Origin: Candidatus Bathyarchaeota archaeon
GTDB taxonomy: Archaea > Thermoproteota > Bathyarchaeia > RBG-16-48-13 > JAGMEO01
DNA: 11,835 nucleotides
Reading direction: 5' to 3'
Assembly (NCBI GenBank): GCA_023128135.1
Contig: JAGMEO010000010.1
Coordinates: forward strand, 1-11,835
In this document: in pieces, positions 5,863-11,835 of the stretch
How the letters are laid out: each line of letters starts with the position of its first letter
Numbering within the stretch: the stretch's first letter is position 1
Translations under genes and position numbers: made by a program
The notes under the pieces: generated by a model
The model's input: only the letters and a program-made list of their open reading frames with translations
What the model was told of the DNA's origin: nothing
Databases searched by the model: none

Positions 5863-7833
5863 TCATCCTAGTAACGCATATTTGATAATAATGGGTGCGA
5901 AAACTGATGCTGTGAGGGACATTACCGTTATCATAGTGTTGAGGGATGGCCCTGCTGTGTCTTTGAAAGGGTCTCCTACGGTGTCGCCAATAATTGCAGC
6001 TTTATGTGCTTCTGATCCTTTTCCTCCAAAATGACCAGCTTCAATATACTTTTTAGCATTATCCCATGTGCCTCCTGAATTAGACATGAAAAGAGCGAAT
6101 ATTACACCTGTTATAATGCTTCCAGCAAGGAATCCCCCTAAAGCTTTGCTGCCTAAAATAAAACCAACCAGTAGAGGGGTAGTTATGGTTAAGATGCTTG
6201 GAAGTATAAGTTCCTTTAACGCTCCTTTTGTCGCGATATCTACACATTTAGCATAGTCAGGTTTTGCCTTCCCCTCAATTAAACCTGGTATTTCCCTAAA
6301 CTGTCTGCGAATTTCTTCGATCATTCTAAACGCGTTTTTTCCTACAGATAAGATCATCAATGCAGAAAACAGGGGTGGCATAATAGAGCCAATAAACACA
6401 CCCACTAGTACCAAGGGGTCCATTAGATCAAGAACTGTGATATTAACTATTTTAGAATACGCTGTGAAGAGTGCCAAAACTGTTAGCGCTGCAGCTCCTA
6501 TTGCGAAACCCTTTGTGATGGCTTTTGCTGTGTTACCAGCAGCATCTAACTCGTTTGTGACTTCAATTATTTTAGCTTTCATGCCGGATTGTTCCGCGAT
6601 ACCTGCAGCATTATCTACTATTGGGCCATAGGAATCTGAAGAAACAATCATGCCTGTGATTGAAAGCATTCCAAGAGCGGCCAACGCGACACCATAGACT
6701 CCCGCAACATGGCATGATATTAAAATTGCAATAGAAATGCCAATAACTGGCGGTACCACGCTCATAATGCCATATGAGAATCCCGTTAGGATGGTTATAG
6801 CTGTGCCAGTTATTGATGCTTCAGCTGTCTTCTTAACTGGTCCTCTATCAATTGATGTGAAATAGTCTGAAGTCAGTCCTATGCATACGCCCGCAATCAA
6901 TCCAACAATAATAGAGTAGTAAATATTCATACTTAGTTCCATAAATGTAACAATGCCATACGTGATGATGGCAAATATTATAGTCGTGAGATAAGTTCCT
7001 CTGTTTAAAGCTGCACCTGCATTTCCCTCTTCTCCTACTCTAACTGCTGCTGTTCCTAATATAGATGCGATTATGCCAACTCCAGCTATTATGAGAGGTA
7101 AAGTTACACCTGAGGATCCTATAGTTTCAGAACCTAGAATCATAGTCGCTACAATACTACCGACATAAGAGTCAAATAGGTCTGCACCTGTTCCTGCAAC
7201 ATCACCTACATTATCGCCAACATTGTCTGCTATTACTGCGGGGTTTCGAGGGTCATCTTCTGGGATATTCATCTCTACTTTGCCAACTAAATCTGCACCT
7301 ATGTCCGCTGTCTTAGTGTAGATGCCTCCACCAGCTTTAGCGAATAGCGCAATTATGCTTGCTCCAAAACTAAATCCGAGAATTATGTTTGGATCAGCAT
7401 AAATGAAGTAGAGAATACTAATTCCTAATAAAGCAAAGCCAACTACAAGCAATCCCATTACTGCGCCAGCATAGAAGGCTACTGGAAAGGCTTTATTTAT
7501 TCCCTTTTCAGCGGCATAAGCGGTTCTAACATTTGCTTTAACTGCAATCTCCATTCCTATAAATCCAGCAAGGGCTGAACATAATGATCCAATGATAAAG
7601 GTGAGAGCAATATTGATGTCTAATAAAAACGCGAGGATTACAGCCATGGCCAAAGTAAAGAGTGTAAGTGTTTGATATTGTCTTTTTAAAAACGCGCGAG
7701 AACCCTCTTTTATTGCGTCTGCGATTTCTCGCATTTTTTTGGTTCCAGTTTCCTGTTTATTAACATAGTAGAATAGATATGTTGCTGTGAGAATAGAAGC
7801 AATTCCAGCTAAAGGGGCAATTATCCAAAGCAT
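5863..7833 (-). CDS. hppA: Membrane-bound proton-translocating pyrophosphatase, K+-independent type
   Basis: This 656-residue polytopic protein is a membrane pyrophosphatase, which couples PPi hydrolysis to ion pumping. Many hydrophobic segments run from residue 2 to 655, consistent with about 16 membrane helices. The active-site motifs are complete: TADIGADLVGKVE (175-187), IPEDDPRNPAVIADNVGDNV (190-209) with GD after it, NSGGTWDNAKKYIE (585-598) and GDTVGDPFKDTAGPSLN (616-632). In the segment that sets potassium dependence, GNTAKAITKG (433-442), Lys437 and Thr440 match the K+-independent subfamily, where K+-dependent enzymes have Ala. The known Na+ pumps are K+-dependent, so this is predicted to be a pure H+ pump. 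The start is ATG, with AAGG nine bases upstream. It lies between the PIN gene and rpo7. Confidence 0.95.
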   Translation of the reverse strand: MLWIIAPLAGIASILTATYLFYYVNKQETGTKKMREIADAIKEGSRAFLKRQYQTLTLFTLAMAVILAFLLDINIALTFIIGSLCSALAGFIGMEIAVKANVRTAYAAEKGINKAFPVAFYAGAVMGLLVVGFALLGISILYFIYADPNIILGFSFGASIIALFAKAGGGIYTKTADIGADLVGKVEMNIPEDDPRNPAVIADNVGDNVGDVAGTGADLFDSYVGSIVATMILGSETIGSSGVTLPLIIAGVGIIASILGTAAVRVGEEGNAGAALNRGTYLTTIIFAIITYGIVTFMELSMNIYYSIIVGLIAGVCIGLTSDYFTSIDRGPVKKTAEASITGTAITILTGFSYGIMSVVPPVIGISIAILISCHVAGVYGVALAALGMLSITGMIVSSDSYGPIVDNAAGIAEQSGMKAKIIEVTNELDAAGNTAKAITKGFAIGAAALTVLALFTAYSKIVNITVLDLMDPLVLVGVFIGSIMPPLFSALMILSVGKNAFRMIEEIRRQFREIPGLIEGKAKPDYAKCVDIATKGALKELILPSILTITTPLLVGFILGSKALGGFLAGSIITGVIFALFMSNSGGTWDNAKKYIEAGHFGGKGSEAHKAAIIGDTVGDPFKDTAGPSLNTMITVMSLTASVFAPIIIKYALLG

Positions 7834-7892
7834 TTTTTACAACCTTAAAAGTTCTTAATATTTTATAGTTGTAAAATATTGAGTTATTTAAA
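7834..7892 (-). promoter_or_regulatory. Probable hppA promoter flanked by a 9-base inverted repeat
   Basis: The hppA gap is 50 bases. Read on the minus strand, TATAAAATA (7859-7867) is a strong TATA match but would place initiation around 7837, giving an almost leaderless mRNA. An alternative, TTTAAATAA (7884-7892), overlaps the PIN gene stop and would give a leader of about 30 bases containing AAGG. The perfect inverted repeat TTTTACAAC (7835-7843) and GTTGTAAAA (7868-7876) brackets the first TATA box. Confidence 0.45.
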
Positions 7893-8300
7893 ATTTTGTT
7901 TAAAGGTAGCTCCATCAACCATTAAGTGAGATTTTTGTCGTAGATACATAACTGAAGCTTTTTTTTTCTTTAACTTTTTTCTAAGTTCAGAATCATTAGT
8001 AGCAACTAGGCAATTCCAGTCAATAGCTAACCTTACAATTAAATCATCAACAGACTCACAGGGTTCAACATCTACTTGAACGATCTTGGCTTTCTTTGCC
8101 ATCTTCAATGCTTGTTTGGCTTGTCTTGCTTGTTTTACTCTTCTTCCAATTGAGACTTGTTTCAACTCATCATAGACAGGAGATGGAATCACAGCTTCTA
8201 TTCTTTGATTTAATGTTTTTTCCATCTCTTCAAAGACATCTATGTTGAACTGAACTGAGTTCATCAAAAAGTTTGAATCTACTATCACACAGATTACCAT
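7884..8300 (-). CDS. PIN-domain protein of the Fcf1/Utp24-like group
   Basis: The 138-residue protein is a single PIN nuclease domain. It begins VICVIVDSNFLM (2-13) with Asp8, and further acidic positions fit the metal site: Glu45 (VYDELKQ), Asp85/Asp86 (SVDDLIVRLA) and Asp103 (ATNDSELRKKL). The ending VMYLRQKSHLMVDG resembles archaeal relatives of Fcf1/Utp24, the pre-18S rRNA cleavage enzyme of eukaryotes, rather than plasmid-type VapC toxins. Its neighbour is aIF2 gamma, and no antitoxin gene is present, so a role in rRNA or RNA processing is more likely; the substrate is unknown. I use the ATG at 8300 because AGGGA lies seven bases upstream (8308-8312). A TTG at 8324 would add eight residues unlike the family. 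Confidence 0.82.
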   Translation of the reverse strand: MVICVIVDSNFLMNSVQFNIDVFEEMEKTLNQRIEAVIPSPVYDELKQVSIGRRVKQARQAKQALKMAKKAKIVQVDVEPCESVDDLIVRLAIDWNCLVATNDSELRKKLKKKKASVMYLRQKSHLMVDGATFKQNFK

Positions 8301-8356
8301 GTTATTTTCCCTATTGAATAACAATCAGCGTTGAATCGAATTAACGGTTATCCTTT

Positions 8357-9589
8357 TTACTCAATTATTCCATAACCGATTAGTCTCCAACTATCTCCGA
8401 TTTTACGACTAATTGCAATCCTAGCTTTTGCTTCTGTGGAGACAGGTCTTCTGAGAGTTATTTCCACTACATCCCTTCTTGCAGAGGTAACCACACCTGA
8501 AGATACAGACGTCCCTATGTTTACTACTAAGTTTTCATTGGTCTTGATCTTCTCTACTTTTGCCAAGGTTTCAGTTCCAACAACTTTCTTGAATAAATGA
8601 GGTTCAAAGGACAGATTGTAAATTACTTGTGGAAGAAGACCTGGTTTTCCAACAATGTTCCCAACTAATCCATCAGCTCTCGTTAATGAAGGATCAAGGT
8701 AGGTTCCAACCCCTATAAGCCCCCCGCTCTTAGCTTCTTTAACAATTGATCCACCAGCACTTAGACTATCGATTTCAGTAAATAATGGTTCATAATGGGT
8801 TTTTCCTTTATTTTCAATTCGTATTCCTGGCAAGATTTCTATCTCATCTCCAGATTTGAATACGCCTTCTATTATTGAACCGCCAATTATCCCGCCAACA
8901 ATTTTTTCAGCCATAGTTCCAGGCTTATTTACATCAAAGGATCTTACGATAAACATCTTTGGCGGTCTAGATAGGTCTCGTTTAGGGGTAGGAATTTGTT
9001 TTTCAATATTTTCAATTAATATGTCAAGATTGATGGAGTGTTGAGCGCTAATGGGGATAATTGGTGCTTTCTCGGCGATTGTGCCTTTTATTAAAGTTTT
9101 GATTTCCTTATAATTCTTTAAAGCTTGTTCCTGATCGATAAGGTCTATCTTATTCTGAACGATTACAATTTTATTTAGGTCAGCAATCTCCGCTGCAGCT
9201 AAATGTTCACGATCTTGAGGTTGTGGGCATTTTTTATTAGCAGAAAGAACAAGCAGAGCTCCATCCATAAGCGCTGCTCCTGAGAGCATAGTAACCATTA
9301 AACTATGGTGTCCAGGGCAGTCGACAAAGCTAATGCCCCTTACGAATTTTGTTTGAGAATTACAAGTAGGGCAATTCGTACTTGTACAATAACCTTTATG
9401 TTCTGTGCATTTATAGATCCCAACATCTGCATAACCAACTCTTATCGTGATTCCTCTACGTAATTCCTCGCTGTGTTTTGCTGTCCAAACACCTGCAAGT
9501 GCTTGTACAAGTGTTGATTTTCCGTTGTCTACATGACCTAACGTTCCTAAATTGAGTTCTGGTTGCTTTGGCAATGGTGCTGAGTCCAA
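8357..9589 (-). CDS. eif2g: Translation initiation factor aIF2 subunit gamma
   Basis: This 410-residue protein is the GTP-binding core of aIF2, which carries methionyl initiator tRNA to the 30S subunit. Motifs are G1 GHVDNGKS (18-25), G2 within RRGITIRVGYAD (Thr48), G3 DCPGH (90-94), G4 NKID (146-149) and G5 SAQH (181-184). The aIF2-specific CPQPQDREHLAAAE segment (121-134), the VRSFDVNKPGT run opening domain II and the GTYLDPSLTRADGLVG run separate it from SelB. The zinc knuckle is CTEH...CPTC (Cys61, His64, Cys73, Cys76, with Cys68 between). The start is TTG (9587-9589), with GAGGAG eight bases upstream. An ATG within that gap is out of frame. The subunits alpha and beta are not in the window. 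It is divergent from kae1. Confidence 0.95.
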   Translation of the reverse strand: MDSAPLPKQPELNLGTLGHVDNGKSTLVQALAGVWTAKHSEELRRGITIRVGYADVGIYKCTEHKGYCTSTNCPTCNSQTKFVRGISFVDCPGHHSLMVTMLSGAALMDGALLVLSANKKCPQPQDREHLAAAEIADLNKIVIVQNKIDLIDQEQALKNYKEIKTLIKGTIAEKAPIIPISAQHSINLDILIENIEKQIPTPKRDLSRPPKMFIVRSFDVNKPGTMAEKIVGGIIGGSIIEGVFKSGDEIEILPGIRIENKGKTHYEPLFTEIDSLSAGGSIVKEAKSGGLIGVGTYLDPSLTRADGLVGNIVGKPGLLPQVIYNLSFEPHLFKKVVGTETLAKVEKIKTNENLVVNIGTSVSSGVVTSARRDVVEITLRRPVSTEAKARIAISRKIGDSWRLIGYGIIE

Positions 9590-9763
9590 TATGCATTCTC
9601 CTCATTTGTTTTTTGGGTAAGCACCGTACATGTACTTTAACTTTTTATTTAAAGATAGAGTAACAGTGTTTTAAGCATCAGATTTTACTCCTTTCATAAA
9701 GAAATATTAGTGTTTGGGCTTTCTACACCAAATTTGCATAAAGAATAAAGATCTAGAAGGAAT
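9590..9763. promoter_or_regulatory. Divergent promoter region between eif2g and kae1
   Basis: This gap carries control signals for two opposite units. For eif2g (minus), TTTAAATA lies at 9646-9653, which puts initiation near 9623 and gives a leader of about 35 bases ending in GAGGAG. The palindrome GTACATGTAC (9626-9635) sits at that predicted initiation point. For kae1 (plus), a TATA-like AT-rich run at about 9696-9709 is possible but weak, and GAAGGA (9756-9761) is the likely ribosome-binding site. CATAAAGAA occurs twice in direct orientation, at 9695-9703 and 9737-9745, 42 bases apart. Confidence 0.45.
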
Positions 9764-9766
9764 TTG

Positions 9767-10771
9767 ATGATGGCTTCAGAGATCATCTGTTTGGGGATCG
9801 AGTCTACAGCACACACTTTTGGAATAGGAATCGCGTCTTCAGAGAACGGAGTTCTTGTTGACGTAAAATCAGTTTATAAACCTCCATTTGGTGCAGGGAT
9901 ACATCCTAGAGAGGCGGCACAACATCATTGTGAAGAAGCGCCAAGCGTTCTTAATCAGGCTCTGAAGGAATTTAGCAGAAAAATTGATAGCGTTGACGCA
10001 GTCGCTTTTTCTATGGGTCCTGGTCTGGGACCAGCACTTCGTACTGGCGCAACAGTAGCTCGAGCATTGGCTACTTGGCTAAATAAACCCTTAGTGCCAG
10101 TTCATCATGCAATTGCCCACATAGAATTAGCCAGTCTTCTAACCGGAGCTAAAGATCCTTTAGTCATTTTGGTATCGGGTGGCCATACAACAATAACTGC
10201 CTATGCGGATAGAAGATGGCGAGTATTTGGAGAGACGGAAGACATCACGCTGGGAAATCTTTTAGATGTTTTTGCGAGAGAATCATCTCTCCCCTCACCT
10301 GGCGGCCCCGCGGTTGAGTCGCTGGCAAAAAAGGGGGGAAAATTCATTGATCTACCCTATGTTGTAAAAGGCAATGATGTGTCATTCTCAGGGCTTCTTA
10401 CAGCAGCTAAGAAAAAATTGCAAATGAATTGTGATTTGAAAGATCTATGTCACTCTTTGCAAGAAGTTGCTTTTTCAATGGTAGCAGAAACTTCGGAGCG
10501 AGCTCTCGCTTTCACTGAGAAGAAAGAGGTTCTATTGGTTGGTGGAGTAGCTGCAAATGAGAGATTGCAACAGATGATAAGTGAAATTGCATGTGAACAT
10601 AACGCAAGTTTCTATGTAGTTCCAAAAAGATACAGTGGTGACTGCGGAGCGCAAATTGCTTGGACCGCTCTCCTAGTCTATCGATCAGGTATAGAAATCA
10701 AGGTTGAAAAGAGTTATGTCAAACCAAAATGGCGCCTTGATCAAGTGGCAATTCCGTGGAGAGATGAATAA
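9767..10771 (+). CDS. kae1: tRNA t6A threonylcarbamoyltransferase Kae1 (KEOPS subunit)
   Basis: The 334-residue protein is Kae1, the ASKHA-fold catalytic subunit of KEOPS. It transfers threonylcarbamoyl from TC-AMP to A37 of tRNAs reading ANN codons. Visible are the N-terminal ICLGIESTAHTFGIGI, HPREAAQHH (46-54), MGPGLGPALRTGATVA (83-98) and the metal-binding His114 and His118 in VHHAIAHIE. VSGGHTT (136-142), GETEDITLGNLLDVFARE (155-172) and GGVAANERL (259-267) follow, with the metal-ligand Asp292 in GDCGAQIAW. The last motif usually reads DNGAMIAW, so Cys293 and Gln296 are substitutions. The start is uncertain between ATG 9767, ATG 9770 and TTG 9764. GAAGGA at 9756-9761 is five and eight bases from the two ATGs. 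bud32 follows after 2 bases as a separate gene, whereas many euryarchaea fuse the two. Confidence 0.95.
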   Translation: MMASEIICLGIESTAHTFGIGIASSENGVLVDVKSVYKPPFGAGIHPREAAQHHCEEAPSVLNQALKEFSRKIDSVDAVAFSMGPGLGPALRTGATVARALATWLNKPLVPVHHAIAHIELASLLTGAKDPLVILVSGGHTTITAYADRRWRVFGETEDITLGNLLDVFARESSLPSPGGPAVESLAKKGGKFIDLPYVVKGNDVSFSGLLTAAKKKLQMNCDLKDLCHSLQEVAFSMVAETSERALAFTEKKEVLLVGGVAANERLQQMISEIACEHNASFYVVPKRYSGDCGAQIAWTALLVYRSGIEIKVEKSYVKPKWRLDQVAIPWRDE

Positions 10772-10773
10772 TA

Positions 10774-11427
10774 TTGCTTATAAAAAAAGGTGCTGAAGCC
10801 AATTTATATCTAGAGAAATGGCATGGAATAAAGGCCATAATAAAGAAGCGGATGCCAAAAAAGTACAGGATAGATGAACTGGATACGAAAATTAGACAGA
10901 CGAGAACGGTCCGTGAAGCACAATTGATCCATAATGCCCGAACTGTTGGAATCCCTTCACCTATTATATACGCGATTGATCTTGAAAAGACTACAATAAT
11001 AATGAAGTATATTGAAGGAATACGAGTTAAAGACGTATTGAATTCACCGACCTTTGAGAAAAAACAAGAACTCTGTTATCAAATAGGTCAATTAATAGGC
11101 CAATTACATAATGCAGGTATGATTCATGGTGATTTGACAACCTCGAACATGATTGTCTTCAAGAATAGAATTTACCTGTTAGATTTTGGGCTAGGAGATC
11201 ATTCCATAGATCTTGAAGAACGTGGTGTGGATCTTCTTCTAATAAAGAGAGCCTTTCAAAGTGCACATTACAAATATTTTAAACCGTGCTTTGCTGCTCT
11301 GACAAAAGGATACAAACAAGAGGTCGGTGAAGAGATTTCAAGCGAAGTTATGAAAAGGCTTCGAGACATAGAACGAAGAGGTAGATACACATCACGGGGC
11401 GAGTTACATGAGGATTATGAAGTGTAA
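10774..11427 (+). CDS. bud32: Bud32 kinase/ATPase (KEOPS subunit)
   Basis: This 217-residue protein is Bud32, a small atypical kinase that acts in KEOPS mainly as an ATPase supporting t6A formation by Kae1. Seen are the glycine-containing KKGAEAN (4-10), a lysine in AIIKKR (21-26), YRIDELDTKIRQTRTVREA (31-49) with Glu48, the catalytic loop MIHGDLTTSNMI (116-127) with Asp120 and Asn125, and DFGLGD (137-142). The end keeps the family-type RRGRY (201-205) and a short charged tail. Length is normal for unfused archaeal Bud32. The start is TTG (10774-10776): the upstream frame has only ATA codons before a stop, and GGAGAG lies about ten bases upstream, inside the end of kae1. Three bases separate it from rdgB, so kae1-bud32-rdgB looks like one operon. 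Confidence 0.94.
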   Translation: MLIKKGAEANLYLEKWHGIKAIIKKRMPKKYRIDELDTKIRQTRTVREAQLIHNARTVGIPSPIIYAIDLEKTTIIMKYIEGIRVKDVLNSPTFEKKQELCYQIGQLIGQLHNAGMIHGDLTTSNMIVFKNRIYLLDFGLGDHSIDLEERGVDLLLIKRAFQSAHYKYFKPCFAALTKGYKQEVGEEISSEVMKRLRDIERRGRYTSRGELHEDYEV

Positions 11428-11430
11428 TTT

Positions 11431-11835
11431 ATGAGTAACCAAAGAACGGTTCTTTTTGCTACTGGCAACTTGCATAAATTTAGAGAAGCAGCGTTAGTAC
11501 TTCAAGAGTATGGACTCAAGATTACTAGAGTTGATCTAAAAGGTATAGAAATTCAAGCTGAAACTGTTGAAGAAGTTGCCAAGTTTAGTGCTACACAAGT
11601 TGCACAACAACTTCAAACTCAAGTTATTGTTGAGGATACAGGTATTTTTATCGAAGCATTAAATGGTTTTCCTGGCCCTTATTCCTCTTACGTTCATAAG
11701 ACAATAGGTAACAAAGGCGTCTTAAAGCTCTTGAAAGGAATTTCCAATAGAAGAGCGTTCTTTCGTTCAGCAATATCTTATAGCAAGCCAAACTTTTCAA
11801 CAAGATGTTTTTCTGGTATTACTGTTGGTAAAATA
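11431..11835 (+). CDS. rdgB: XTP/dITP diphosphatase (RdgB/HAM1 family), 3' end outside window
   Basis: The first 135 codons of this gene are present and open to the last base. The family protein is usually about 180-190 residues, so about a quarter is missing. It hydrolyses XTP, ITP and dITP to the monophosphate and PPi, cleansing the nucleotide pool. Motifs are FATGNLHKFREA (9-20), the catalytic-site VEDTGIFIEALNGFPGPYSS (67-86) with Asp69 and a family-typical YV next, KTIGNKGVLKLL (90-101) and RRAFFRSAISY (107-117). The ATG is three bases after the bud32 stop. The PPi released could feed hppA, but that link is functional inference only. Confidence 0.94.
   Translation, partial: MSNQRTVLFATGNLHKFREAALVLQEYGLKITRVDLKGIEIQAETVEEVAKFSATQVAQQLQTQVIVEDTGIFIEALNGFPGPYSSYVHKTIGNKGVLKLLKGISNRRAFFRSAISYSKPNFSTRCFSGITVGKI

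Noticed and set aside
7884..8300. PIN protein as a VapC toxin of a toxin-antitoxin pair
   Set aside because: No antitoxin-sized gene is adjacent. The sequence resembles the Fcf1/Utp24-like archaeal group, and the neighbour is aIF2 gamma.
8357..9589. SelB or EF-1A instead of aIF2 gamma
   Set aside because: The zinc insert, RRGITIRVGYAD, CPQPQDREHL and the domain II and III sequences are those of aIF2 gamma. SelB lacks these and has an extra C-terminal domain.

Overview
The window is an AT-rich piece of an archaeal chromosome. By eye it is clearly more A+T than G+C, but I did not count bases. The evidence for Archaea is the gene content: eukaryote-type ribosomal proteins (L7Ae, S28e, L24e, S6e, S24e, S27ae), aIF5B, aIF2 gamma, Rpo7 and Spt4, GTP-dependent dephospho-CoA kinase, and Kae1 with Bud32. 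TATA-like boxes also lie upstream of several transcription units. Kae1 and Bud32 are separate genes, the proteins look like those of the TACK/Thermoproteota side, and there is a K+-independent-type membrane pyrophosphatase. I guess a Bathyarchaeia-like lineage, but this is an inference from remembered resemblance, not a search. Sixteen protein genes are supported, the last one cut by the window edge. I see no tRNA, rRNA, mobile element or CRISPR array.

Layout. (A) 1-3601, plus strand: rpl7ae, rps28e, rpl24e, ndk, infB (aIF5B), rps6e. The first four are packed with short gaps or overlaps. infB and rps6e each have a short upstream gap with a possible promoter. (B) 3602-9589, minus strand, in transcription order: eif2g (aIF2 gamma), a PIN-domain Fcf1/Utp24-like gene, hppA, rpo7, spt4, dephospho-CoA kinase, rps24e, rps27ae. 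rpo7-spt4-kinase and rps24e-rps27ae are joined by 1- to 4-base start/stop overlaps. The largest gap, 258 bases at 4189-4446, lies between the kinase and rps24e. rps27ae meets rps6e tail to tail with no base between the stop codons. (C) 9764-11835, plus strand, divergent from eif2g: kae1, bud32 and rdgB (partial), with gaps of 2 and 3 bases.

Function. Nearly everything serves gene expression. L7Ae, S28e, L24e, S6e, S24e and S27ae build the ribosome. aIF5B and aIF2 gamma bring in and position the initiator tRNA. Rpo7 and Spt4 belong to the transcription machinery. Kae1 and Bud32 are two KEOPS subunits that make the t6A37 modification on ANN-decoding tRNAs. Ndk, RdgB and HppA handle nucleotides and pyrophosphate: Ndk makes NTPs, RdgB destroys non-canonical NTPs and releases PPi, and HppA hydrolyses PPi made by transcription, tRNA charging and t6A synthesis while pumping protons. 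The dephospho-CoA kinase is the last step of CoA synthesis.

This is a core housekeeping region, and I found no convincing new multi-gene system. The points most worth a second look are: the membrane pyrophosphatase inside the information-processing cluster, with an inverted repeat around its promoter; the zero-spacing convergent junction of rps6e and rps27ae; the GC-rich patch and inverted repeats in the 258-base gap; TTG start codons on four core genes; and local deviations in the GTPase motifs of both initiation factors.
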